In this document: positions 32,934-42,809 of the stretch, one piece after another
Layout of the letters: each line of letters opens with the position of its first letter
Numbering within the stretch: the first letter of the stretch is position 1
NCBI GenBank assembly: GCA_965178125.1
Contig: OZ237756.1
Coordinates: 620,001 to 684,000, forward strand
DNA: 64,000 nt
Direction of reading: 5' to 3'
Source of the DNA: Bilabrum cf. latius
Taxonomy: Eukaryota > Bigyra: Bicosoecida > Bigyra > Bicosoecida
Position numbers and translations under genes: made by a program
The notes under the pieces: model-generated
What the model was told of the DNA's origin: nothing
What the model saw: the letters and a program-made list of their open reading frames with translations, nothing else
Databases searched by the model: none

Positions 32934-34139
32934 TTAAGTATCGTAGGCAAATATTTTCCAAGCCTGTTTTAGGGCATTCTTCTTGGATATTCCTTTTCCT
33001 CTTAAAATGGACGCCATTTTCATAACTCTTGAACGTTTGGTTTCACACTGACATTGACCTCCAAATAATTCCAGATACATACCCGATACTGGGTCATTCG
33101 TATGCGAATGGATTTCTTTCATAATTGGTTTTCCAACTGTTTTAGTTGCTAAATCCCAACCTTCCTTAAAGTCTGTTCCAAAATCCCTTTCTGTGTTCTA
33201 CTTATGCTTTTTCTAATTTTTCATTAAGGCGTTTCTGACATCTTCCGGTAAATCATCTAAACCTCTCCCGAACCATTTGGAAAAATACCCAGCGACGTCA
33301 GTAGCAGCATTAGCCACTCTCTTAGTAAATCCCGATACACTCTTAGCAATACTCTCTACGTCCTACATAATAAATTGGTTTAAGGGTGGTGTCAAAAACC
33401 CATTTGTGCGCAGAACATCTTGGATAAATTTTTGGCAGTTCAGACTAAAAGCACGGTACTGATAAAAGTTGTATTCTCCAATTTTCTGTAAAGTGGTCTC
33501 AAATAATTCCCTTACTGTTTTCTGAGGTTTTCCATTAATATTTACTTCCATAGTTTGAGTTTTCTTGTTGGTGGAAAATCGTGGGGACAAATTAACCCTC
33601 TCATTCTTCTCAAGATAAATCTTTTTTCCACCTCCAAGGTTCAATTCTAAGGCTAAATGGAAGAAATCATTATATCCGTGTTTATTTTTTAGTTTTTTCA
33701 TTTTTCCCAAGGTTATCCAGTTGAGTAACCGATTAATCGCACCACTAATAGGGGTTCTAATTACTTTCATAGCAATGATTGTTCTATCCCCGTATTGTTG
33801 AAGATTTCTCTGGACTTCGTTTGTATTTCCATACACTACTCCACCTTTAAGCTGTTGCGCCAGCTAACTGCGCCGAGAGGGGGTGCTTCGCAAACCATCT
33901 TTTAAATATTTATGAAGTGTGTTGGATTGTGTGGATTTCTTCTTGGATTTCTTTTTGGGTTTTCCTTTTGTTCCCAGACCATCTTCAAACTTAATTGCTT
34001 TTTCAAGAGCTTCTTTAGAATAAGGATATTCACTTCTCCAAGTCCTTGTTGTTTTACTCTTTGGTTCTTTCACACTAATGTACGTCTTAACAAAACCAGA
34101 ATTCATTTTTCCGCCACTAAGTGTATAAAAACTATCCAT
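32934..34139 (-). CDS. 401-aa virion-type protein with possible papain-like His/Cys site, element A
   Basis: Five UAGs joined as Gln (for example PSRRS-Q-LAQQ and LNQFIM-Q-DVES) give 401 aa ending in TAA. Basic Lys-rich linker near residue 60-70. The middle contains DFFHLALELNLGGGKKIYLE, then after about 55 residues RAFSLNCQKFIQDVL. The order His then Cys in NCQ suggests an NlpC/P60- or LRAT-like (papain-fold) enzyme, which I cannot confirm by eye. The C-terminal SRVMKMASILRGKGISKKNA resembles short basic ends of large-DNA-virus late proteins. It lies among virion genes, so a capsid-maturation or entry role is possible. Confidence 0.6.
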
Positions 34140-34164
34140 TTAGTATAGGCTTGTATTAAAAAAC

Positions 34165-34782
34165 TCATAGACGACTTCCAAGACCGAAGGTTTTCCGGAC
34201 GAATTCCTCCAGTTGCTAAAAGGATGAATAGACACAGTACTAACTCTAATGTAATCCAGCGATTAAATTCGTTCTTGAGCGTTCCACAGACAATAAGTCC
34301 CCCGATTTTTTCCCTTCACGGATTTCCTCAAAAAGACTGTGAGAAGGCACACACACAAAAATTGAACTTTCCTTAAATAAATCTTTCGCTAATTCCAACG
34401 AACCAACCATAACAATTAAACGTCTGGATTTCTTCGTGAGCCAATCCGCTTTAATTTTTTCATACACTAATCTTGATTGGGAATAATAAAAGAGGCGGTG
34501 GGTACTTTCATCACCGTCAACCAACATTTTCTCCATCTTTTGCTTTTCCTGTCCTGAAATTTGAGCATTTACACACTCGTCTAAATCAATAATTAGCGTA
34601 TCCTTATCCACCGCTTCTAGGGAACGACATAACGTAGTTTTACCGCTTCCTTTTGGAACAACCACGCACGATTTCTGTTTCTAAGTTCCGTCTTTCGTCC
34701 ACCAAGAATACAGACACTTGCTTCCTGTATAAGCTAAAGGGGCTAAAGTCCCAGCAACCATTACAGCAGTTGATACTGACAT
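34165..34782 (-). CDS. membrane-anchored P-loop protein, element A copy
   Basis: 205 aa, TGA stop. The N-terminal hydrophobic segment VSTAVMVAGTLAPLAYTG is followed by a UAG-Gln and the P-loop VVPKGSGKTTL. LIIDLDEC (Walker B-like), a helical middle part and VPSHSLFEEI come next. Near the end UAGs are required (H-Q-S-Q-YCVYSSF-Q-QLEE). It is colinear over its whole length with the 205-aa protein at 61572-62189. I know no named family; it looks like a kinase- or GTPase-type NTPase on a membrane. It sits upstream of the capsid gene on the same strand. Confidence 0.75.
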
Positions 34783-34837
34783 TGTTTTGATATACTATAT
34801 ACCAAGACAAATATTTATTGGTTTACCCTTTTCATAT

Positions 34838-36604
34838 TCACTGCTACAACATTGCGAGTAGTTGGTTACGAGATAAAGATTTCCCACCTGTTAAGCCCGA
34901 GCCTAACTTGGCACCTGTTAAGCCCTTGCCTTTCTTGGTAGTTTTTCGGGGTTTCCTTTGGCGACCCATTCCAGCCATTTCACCCACCATTTTAGCGGTG
35001 TCAAATACCTACTTACCATCCTTTAATACTTTTTTGAGATTGCCTTTCTTTACCCAATCAGCGGTTTTGTGTGCGAACTTTTTTAAGGCGTGTCTAATCT
35101 TTTTACCAAGACCCCTACCGTGTAGTCCGCTTAATTGACTTTCATATACTACGGGTAATTTAGAGGCGGAAAGAACATCTGCCCGTGAGATGACACCCTG
35201 CTAATACTCGAACTTAGACCCATCAATCAAATTTAATACTCCTTCGTATAATCCAATCACAACACACTACACATTATCGTAGCCCACATCATCATTATTC
35301 TTCACTCGTAGGGTTATAGACAGTTGGTTAGACCCGTTGCTACCATTTGTCTAATCCACATCTAAGCTTAAGTCCTTGGCGGGGTCAATACATAACAGAC
35401 CACCTGATAGCACCCTATCCCCGAATTTACGCATAGCCCATTCATTATATTGCTATTCAAGTCCGTTGCTTCTGGATAAGTCCCATAACTGCTGTGGCGA
35501 TGCGTCGGCGAGTAATCCACTATGGTTATTCATCTCTATACTAATTCCATCAATTGCCATGAATGTGTTTCCCTAATCTACTGAAAGGGTTGTAGGTGAG
35601 CGACGGGCAAACACAAATAAACGACTTGGAACTGAATTACTAAGCTTAATATTGTTATTGTAAAGAGTTGCTGTAGTACCTGCGGCAATTGTTGGACTAT
35701 GACTTTGGGTATACGAAGTCATCTCAAAAATATCATACGAGACCTATTTAGGAAGCACAAATCCTGTTTTAGGTGTAATCTATTCAAGGTATAGGACTGG
35801 TTCTTGGACATCTACCGACTAAATGGTAGCAGTTAAGCCCTATTGTGGAATACGAGACCACACGGTTCTACTCAGTTGAGACCAATTAATATTTAAGGAG
35901 AGTGTTTGAATTCCGTATATAGCCGTTTGTTCCTATTTACTTTCGTAGTGGAAAGGTGGACATAATACCGCCTCAGTGCATTCAAAAACAAGAACACGAT
36001 TTTGAGTTTGACCTGCGGGTACATCAGTATTATCCATTTGATACAAATTGTAAAATCCACTTCCTCGGGCTGGTTGGTCCTAAAGCACGTCCTCATACGA
36101 AGCAAGAGCGTTATTCGTAGACTAACTCATCATCGCGTATGAAGGCACATTATCGCGTCTATACACACTATCAAGGCAATTCACACGGTGGACATCATCA
36201 TCTAGTAAATGGGACAGAGCGTCCATTAGTTCGCCGTTGTTCTGGGTATAGCGAAGGTTATTAATGCCAACTGTCTATGTTGCGATGGAGCGATTAAGTG
36301 GATAGGAGCGTGGAGCATCGTAATCTGGTCTAAAGGGTGCTAGACCACCTGCGGTTTGATTATTCACGGAAAAGGTGATAGAAAATCGGCACGAGACATA
36401 GGCACGACGGCACAAACCTACACCTGAAGGCATACTAATATTCCAGTTGACCCCGCTGTTGTAGTTTCCGGCAGACCCGGAGGGGTTATATTTACGGAAA
36501 GTCCGGTTCTCATAACCTTCTTGAACTTCATACGGCTTCGGTTGTACATCTAGTGTTGCGGGTGATACTTTGACTGGCTGAAGGGCAAAGGTATTCAATG
36601 ACAT
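34838..36604 (-). CDS. major capsid protein (double jelly-roll candidate), element A
   Basis: 588 aa ending LLAMLQQ and TGA, with more than ten UAG-Gln codons. Size, beta-rich composition and position next to a penton gene fit Polinton-like-virus capsid proteins. The N-terminus is VKVSPATLDVQPKPYEVQEG; a SVPSRLFVFARR segment and a GNTFMAIDGISIEMNN segment lie in the second half. The last 130 residues are different: basic and helical (LGKKIRHALKKFAHKTADWV), then Gly/Lys-rich. This recalls the cleaved tails of capsid proteins or a fused minor protein. The assignment rests on context and pattern rather than a single diagnostic motif. Confidence 0.7.
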
Positions 36605-36709
36605 TTTTGTTTTCCTTGTATATTATATACAACGAATAAAATTCTATCACTCAGTTCTTTAGAAAAGAACGCAAACTCGTTTCTTCATAAAAGTAATACA
36701 AAACTAATT

Positions 36710-37819
36710 TCACTTCCGTTTCTAAATTAAAAACTTCACACTCACACTTCCGTGGCGTAAATAAAGAGGTCTTAGATTTGAATAATTATCTTTCCAATAA
36801 AGATTAAACTAAATCCTATCTACTGAATGTGTATCTAAAAAATCAATTTCGTGGAGAATATGGGGCTAGTATTGAAGAACCTGCTAATTCACTGTTTCTG
36901 TATCATCTAATACACAGTCCATATCCACTAATAAACTCTCGGTCCCTGAACCTGAATTCTAATCTGTATTTGTGGATTGTCCATAGGCGGATTTCTAGGA
37001 TATTGCCTCACTCCTCACTGGAAGACTTGAAGATGTGAAAACTATTCCGCGAAAAATCTAAAACTACACTAAACTCCCTCGTTCCTAGGTCATCATTAAT
37101 CTGTAGTCTCCCGTTGGGTTTCCCTCGAAGTATGCCTAAGGTTCATATTTTCCAACAGAAGAGCCATCATCGAATAAAACATTGGTTCCTAGGGTTTTGA
37201 ATAGAATACTGGCGTATAAGTCGTCATCTTGGATATCCATTCGTTCCATAGGAAAACCCGTCATCAGTTCGTTAAGGGCTTCATTCAACACTAATTTAAA
37301 TTTTTGTCCTGAGTTTTCCTCGTCGTAATCGGGATTTGCTACTAAACTGAACTTTCCATCTTTAAAGAGTAAAACCGGAACTGATGTAATATCCGCTGAT
37401 AAAGCATTCTATATGGTTTCGTTGAATAAATCAACAAAATGCTACACGGAATACATATAATAATAAGGAACAAACTACATAGGATTGGAAAAAGATGGTT
37501 GGTTTTCCCCTGTTAACTAGGGTCTCCATATAATACTTTCCGTCCATAATTGTACTCCACTTTCATCTGTAATGCTTATTCTATACACCGTTTGATTAGG
37601 ATTTGAAGATGGATTTTTCACTTTATCGGTTTCTATGTGTGGAACCCATAAAGGTATTGAATTGGTGCTTATGGAAAACCTGAACACTGACATCGTATAA
37701 TCACCAACATCCTTATCTAATAATGGCTACTTGCGGGTTTCGCTATAGGTCGCTGGTTGGAAAGTATCTTCGTTATTTCGTATGTTTGCGGTAATGTAAA
37801 ATCGGTCTGGAGAACTCAT
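36710..37819 (-). CDS. penton (minor capsid, single jelly-roll) protein, element A
   Basis: 369 aa, TGA stop, about fifteen UAG codons. N-terminal DRFYITANIRNNEDTFQPA and SVFRFSISTNSIPLWVP are typical of Polinton-like/virophage penton proteins. So are the central GDYRLMMT-Q-ERGSLV-Q-F-Q-IFRGIVFTSSSLPV segment and the C-terminal block ending LYWKDNYSNLRPLYLRHGS. Pentons form the vertices of the icosahedral capsid. The gene lies directly upstream of the capsid gene on the same strand. Conventional reading leaves only scattered short frames here, which makes it a good test of the UAG code. Confidence 0.82.
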
Positions 37820-37875
37820 TTTACTATAGAGGCTTATAATTATGGGGTGGGTTTGATTACTTTTCTAAAGTATAA

Positions 37876-38367
37876 TTAAGATGGTGTAATAAGTGAACCT
37901 GACACTAAGGATTTCCAACTAGATGTAGAAGAACTGCCAATCGCCACATAGACATCGTTGTCGCTTCCATTATACACTAAAGCCCCCTTGAACTTTCGCT
38001 CTGGTGACGTATTAATTGGGACAGAAGCATCAGCAAGCGTTGCTCCAGCAACCTCACTCAGCCCAACGACACCCTCTTGAGAAGTCTTGAATGAACCAAC
38101 TAGTGAAATATCGCATCTTTCTCCTTCTTCGCTCATACTGAACTGACAACCAGCAGACGCTCCGTTTTTCCCAAATCGTAAAACTGTGTCTCCCCACGCC
38201 ATATATGGTTCTCCGTCCGTGAACTCAATACTTGGATTGCCTATGACTGCTCCCGTAGAGTTAGTAATTGCGGACACTTTAATTGCGTCGCTACTCACAA
38301 CATTACACGTAATAGTTTGAGACATAAGGTCTAGACTGTTCTTAGATAGAAGATTTGAAACTGACAT
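37876..38367 (-). CDS. fibre/spike-like virion protein, element A
   Basis: 163 aa, TAA stop, no internal TAG. Ser/Thr/Gly/Val-rich and beta-rich. The block LRFGKNGASAGCQFSMSEEG..CDISLVG matches LRFGANTASAGLVMSFDEDG..CDLTVKG in the element B protein at 45991-46512, at a similar distance from the start. Such compact beta proteins next to penton genes often form host-binding fibres; that role is inference. Confidence 0.6.
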   Translation of the reverse strand: MSVSNLLSKNSLDLMSQTITCNVVSSDAIKVSAITNSTGAVIGNPSIEFTDGEPYMAWGDTVLRFGKNGASAGCQFSMSEEGERCDISLVGSFKTSQEGVVGLSEVAGATLADASVPINTSPERKFKGALVYNGSDNDVYVAIGSSSTSSWKSLVSGSLITPS

Positions 38368-38407
38368 TTTATAGTATATCCACAGAAATAATTTTTATCA
38401 GGTTGCG

Positions 38408-39427
38408 TCAATCTTTTCCTAAAAGATGTAATAGTTCCATAGCAACCTAATGATGAATATCTTTAGTGGTTCCTTTTACTTTCTTGGCTACATTCATTGC
38501 TGTATCATAGATAATCCTTTTTCCACCTCGTAATCCTTTTCCGGTCTTCTTCTTCTTTTTCCCTCTTGGTTTTCCTATCGGTATTCTACTTTCTTTTACA
38601 GACATAGAACCAGGTTGTGCTATTCCGTGCGGTGGAGAAAATCCGGTAAAACGTTCTACAGGTTTGCTTGCCCGTTTTCCCAAGTCCATTTTCGGCCTTT
38701 CCGTTGGACCTCCCTCGGGTCTGTATCGTTTTCCCTCTCTTTTTTTAAACATCGGCGAACCTTCCCAAAACCCGGGTGGTCTTGCGGGACTTTTCCAAGC
38801 AACTGAGGTGACTTTTTCTGTTGTTGTGTCGTCGTCGTCAATAGCTTGCCCCCTTTCTTCTCCTTGTATGCTCCTTAATAAATCATCCACTTCGCTAGTT
38901 TTACTTTTGGATGACCCACTCTGTTCTGGAAAATGTTGAAGTAAAGATTGTTGTCCATCAGTTCTCCGTGAGAACTATTGTCCCTATTCTTCTTCCAATA
39001 TCCTACTTTGTTGCTATGAAAGTGGTTGTCCTTTGGAAATCCTTTCGCGTGCTCGTCGTAAAATTTGACCTCTCTATCTCCTGTTTAAACTCTCTGTAGA
39101 ATTTTCTAATTCTCCAAAATCTTCTTGAAATGTGTTAGTTGTTGGTGTTCTCATAGGTGTTTGCTGGAAATCAATTCCCAACATTCCCTACGGTATTCTT
39201 TTTCCGGATGCGTCCTAAATAACTTTTCCTAATTCTAAGAGTTGTTTTCTATCCTCAGCTGGAACTCTCTGCAGTCCTTCGTATCCTTTCCTTTGAAACC
39301 TCTCTATGTTAACGTATTGACGGGCGAGTTGTTGCTTCATTTGTGGAGACATATTGATATTACCAACAAAATCCTTTAACGCTTTCACGGCTGGCTACAC
39401 GTTCTTTCCCTCAATAATACCTTTCAT
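38408..39427 (-). CDS. Gln/Arg-rich 339-aa protein, element A
   Basis: Reads from ATG 39427 to TGA 38408 with many UAGs (NV-Q-PAVK, PL-S-Q-QQSR, EEE-Q-GQ-Q-FS). N-terminal part helical, middle Gln/Glu/Arg-rich, C-terminal part very basic (GKPRGKKKKKTGKG). A longer frame without ATG extends about 30 codons upstream (GGK-Q-ADQSNEE), so the start is uncertain. It may be a DNA-condensing or core protein like the 692-aa protein of element B. No family recognised. Confidence 0.55.
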
Positions 39428-39685
39428 TATACCAGATATTGATTTAGATATGATTTCCTCGTTGCTTTGGTCTGCCTATTTCCCCCCCGCTACGGTAATA
39501 AATAAATTTATTCCCTTCGGTTAAGGAAACAAGTTTCAATAGTTCCAGTCCATCAGAGCTAAAGCTCTTCAGTCCGTTCCACTCCTTTTGGAGCTAGTCG
39601 CTCCAAAAGTCAAGGTGGTCCTCTTCATACTGCTACTTCATATAACTGCTTTATCCTTCTAATTATATAAAATCAATTATATATA
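39428..39685. other. right end of element A, gene-free
   Basis: Contains small hairpins, for example CAGAGCTAAAGCTCTTCAG near 39556 and TTTTGGAGCTAGTCGCTCCAAAA near 39587. No gene. The A/B limit is placed here because the next 145 bp belong to a repeat module otherwise found only in element B. Confidence 0.4.
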
Positions 39686-39830
39686 AAACTCTATACGATG
39701 ACCATATCCATAAATTGCGTATTAGTATATGTAAGTTCTAATCAAAACGTGGATGTAGCCCTCTTGTGAAGGTGTTATGGGACTCTAGCCATTTTCTAGC
39801 CAAAAGTTCCATCACTTTATGGGACTCCAT
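39686..39830 (+). repeat. conserved intergenic module, copy M1
   Basis: TATACGATGACCATATCC, then ATTGCGTATTAGTATATG, then AAAACGTGGATGTAG with CTCTTGTGAAGGTG and, after a gap, AAAAGTTCCATCACTTTA. Three further copies are at 42511, 50138 and, inverted, 56159. This copy is the most diverged. Confidence 0.8.
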
Positions 39831-40018
39831 TATTCAACCTTCTAAACTACCTTCATTATACCCCCTTATCCTCGCTTATACCTTCACAAATGGAACACAC
39901 GCGCTACAGCAACTTGCTACACTCGTCATCGCAATACCACAAGCGCCACAGTTCAATACACCCCGGAACGATGACGCTGTAGGCCAGCTGATCACTTCAC
40001 CAGCCTAAAACAATAGAT

Positions 40019-40712
40019 ATGGACCGCAAGATTGAGGTAAGAATCCACAGGATAGATAATCAACATATGGAAATTGCTTTGCTGACCGTATCTGTATCTA
40101 TCGCACCGGTTTTGCTCGCCAACGCAGCTCTTCAAGCCCGACCAACGCAAGAAAACGGGAACGGAAGCGCTACTCACCTTCCAGGACACCGTACAAACCG
40201 AGAAGAACCCCAAGAAGCTTTTGAAAGCGCATTCAAGGCTACTAGGGGACATGCACCTCGTTGAGCAAACCGGGAAGTCGCTGGAGAAGGCAATTCGGGA
40301 GGCGGTCGGAGCATTGGAACCGACAGGCGTCAACTCAAAGGCTCTACTCGCTGTTATCGCTTCAATATTCCCCAAGGGGAGTCTTGACGATACCGATGCT
40401 GACTTTGACCGGATTAATGGCGTGCTGAAGATTCTACATCACGGCAGAGATTACGCGGAGACGAGGCAGACACAGGCGTTCTTGGCACAGAAAATGGCTA
40501 TCCTCAAGCCATTTCTTCCAGCATATGACATCCCATCGCTCGTTGGTGATGTTTTGGAGAAGAACCAGAAGAGGAAGCGCCGCCAAGACTTCAACAAGTA
40601 GCTTCTTCTGGAATCTGGCATCGCCGCACCAGCCAAGCGGTTTCGCGGCAATGAGAATCTCATCCAGGACTATCCCCGGACGGCGGGTTCTTAGCCCAAG
40701 ATGGAGAAGTAA
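40019..40712 (+). CDS. spliced gene of intermediate GC between elements, unknown
   Basis: ATG GAC CGC AAG ATT GAG is followed by GTAAGA. A 91-bp intron 40037-40127 with a CTGAC branch-like word and an AACGCAG end leads to LFKPDQRKKTGTEALLTFQD and a frame to TAA at 40710. An alternative acceptor is at 40184. Two in-frame TAGs (DFNK-Q-LLLE, TAGS-Q-PKM) are read as Gln. The protein of about 200 aa is helical with a basic KNQKRKRRQ patch. No family recognised. The composition is richer in GC than the elements and poorer than the host genes at 5-18 kb. Confidence 0.55.
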
Positions 40713-40895
40713 GAAGGTTGAACAACCTTTTTTATTATAAATTGTCGTGTTTGTTATTGGTAGGGACACGGCTATATTGGAGTGGCCACGCTGTCGTGTG
40801 TAGCAGGGTACGAACCGTGCTTCCAGCATTGACACGGGTGGAATCCCGCATTGAAGAGCATTTCAATGTTTCATTTGTGGTCTCAGTCAATCCAA

Positions 40896-41363
40896 TCAAT
40901 CCACACGCATCACCACGTATCCATTTTGCTCGCTCGTGCTCCCGTCGTAGCTGTTTAGAAAATGTCCCAGCCCGTCCTCATCTTTACAGGCCTGAATGAG
41001 GTCGTCCCAGCGCCCCTAAGCCACTATAAATGACTTAAGAAGGGCGCTTAAAGCCTCGCTGTGGTTCGCGTCAGCGGTAGCGGTGCTTATGATATCGGCA
41101 TCGCAAGGCAGGAAGCGCGAGAGGAACGCAGGAACGAAGGAAGCAAGCGTCTCTGTAGCGTGGTCGTCCAAACGTTTGTCTGCTTCTTCTTCGGTGATAA
41201 TCTCATAGGTCTGGATTTCCTCGCCTAGCTTCACCGTGGCAGTCTCGCCGTCAAAAGATTGAAGAACCCTGTCCCACTCCTCGCCCACTGCTCCAATGTC
41301 TTCAATACCAGCAATAAGCGCCTTCATTACTTCATCATTAACATCTGTAGAAACCCCGGCCAT
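40896..41363 (-). CDS. acidic helical protein of intermediate GC, unknown
   Basis: 155 aa from ATG 41363 to TGA. One UAG-Gln (FIVA-Q-GRWDDLI) is needed to reach the end. N-terminal DVNDEVMKALIAGIEDIG and a regular pattern of short helices; no family recognised. It converges on the spliced gene 183 bp away. With that gene it forms an island between elements A and B, either host DNA or cargo. Confidence 0.55.
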
Positions 41364-41582
41364 TGTTTTATGTGTTTTATGTGTGGTCCAGATAAATTTT
41401 GGCGTAGCACAGGTTCCGAAGATGAAGATGAGAAGGTGGTAGACGATAGCCGATTCCAGTGGTAGCAGTGAGAAGTTCCAGCACGAGGAAGTGATGAAAA
41501 TGTAGGGCAGGAGGGTATAAACTGACGGATGGAACCGCAAAGGAAGGAGAATTGGATTGAATAATTGAAGCCAGACCCATAA

Positions 41583-41602
41583 CCCTAGCCTATAGGCTAG
41601 GG
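41583..41602. repeat. 20-bp perfect palindrome
   Basis: CCCTAGCCTATAGGCTAGGG, followed by ATAACCCCCACATAACCCCC. It lies in the gene-free 41364-41675 stretch just before element B's first gene. It could be a terminus or a binding site; nothing else is seen there. Confidence 0.7.
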
Positions 41603-41675
41603 ATAACCCCCACATAACCCCCCCACCTCTAAGCGTTTTTTTAAAACTCAAAAATTATAACTTAGTATTATAGAT

Positions 41676-42446
41676 ATGAACTTTAATAATTATGTCATTG
41701 AAAATCCCGTCCTAATGAAGCAGATTTATAAGGCTACAGACCATATTACAGATAGTACGCAAAAAATTTTAGAGACCATTACTACGTATGTAGATTTAGG
41801 TGGAAGGTTTTCCACGTCTAAATTAATTAATAAAAATATAGTTAGTGATATTAAAGAGAAAAAAGCCGTCAAAAAACCCAAGAAAGAAGAGAAACAGAAG
41901 ATACAACACGATAATAACGACCAGCTTGAAATTAACCAAACATACATTCTAGATAAATTTAATGACTATAAACCACAGAATAATAAAATTTATAATGATG
42001 TAGATGATTTACAACCGCCAGAATTAATTAGATAGACCGCAATAGATGAAAAATTTACCGGTATGGAGCCTGACAGTGAAAGTGAAATAAACAGCGTTAG
42101 TACCGAACAAGACTAGATAGAAGCAGAAACTGATGATGAAATGATACCTGAGGAAGAGAAAAAAATAATAGGTGATTTAATTAAATTAGAGAATCAGGAT
42201 TATAGGTATAAAGTGTCCGTAAATGGAAATGATGTATTTTTTGGTGAAATTAATTTACCCGATGTAGAGGCTCTTAAGAAATAGTTTAGCCCTCGTAAAT
42301 TACAAATTATGATTTGTAAAATTAAAAGAAATTTTAATATTAATAATAGCGATGATATAAACAGCCCTGAGTTTTGGAATAGCCGTGTATATTTGACCCT
42401 TGATGTGAAGGCCGAACACGAAAAACTACAAGATATCTATAATTAA
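41676..42446 (+). CDS. 256-aa charged protein, element B
   Basis: ATG at 41676 follows TATTATAGAT; TAA stop at 42444. UAGs occur at LIR-Q-TAID, TEQD-Q-IEAE and LKK-Q-FSPRK. Lys-rich middle, then acidic, then a more ordered C-terminus (YRYKVSVNGNDVFFGEI). No family recognised. It is the leftmost gene of element B. Confidence 0.6.
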
Positions 42447-42510
42447 AAGCCCCTACAACTTAATAAACGGGCTAGAATTTAATAAAATATTTTAATATAA
42501 CCGCTATATT

Positions 42511-42648
42511 AAAATCTATACGATGGCTATATCCACAAATTGCGTATAATTATATAGTATTTCTAGCAAAACGTGGATGTAGGGCCTCTTGTGAAGGTGG
42601 TATGGGACCTTTAGATAATTTTTAAAAATAGTTCCATCACTTTAGAAG
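42511..42648 (+). repeat. conserved intergenic module, copy M2
   Basis: Contains TATACGATGGCTATATCCAC, AAATTGCGTATAATTATATA, GCAAAACGTGGATGTAGGG, CCTCTTGTGAAGGTGG and TTCCATCACTTTAGAAGG. Lies between two same-strand genes, before the PrimPol/helicase promoter. Confidence 0.85.
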
Positions 42649-42763
42649 GTGTTAAAATACACCATTCATATCACAATCTATTTTTTAGGGCTAAATGGCA
42701 AAAATCACCTTTTACCTTCATTAATTATTATAGCCCCTTTAAGCCCTCTATAATTAAATATGG

Positions 42764-42809
42764 CGTTTAAAATAGTTTAAAAATATATTTCTAATAATAT
42801 ATATAGAAA
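42764..42809 (+). promoter_or_regulatory. element B promoter motif before the PrimPol gene
   Basis: GGCGTTTAAAATAGTTTAAAA, then a short AT-rich spacer and ATATATATAGAAA immediately before ATG. The same pair (GTTTAAAATnnCTTAAA plus TATATATAG) precedes the genes at 45646 (+) and 49480 (+). On the minus strand the TTAAGTCATTTTAAACG form precedes those at 48967, 50899, 51643 and 53062. Confidence 0.65.
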
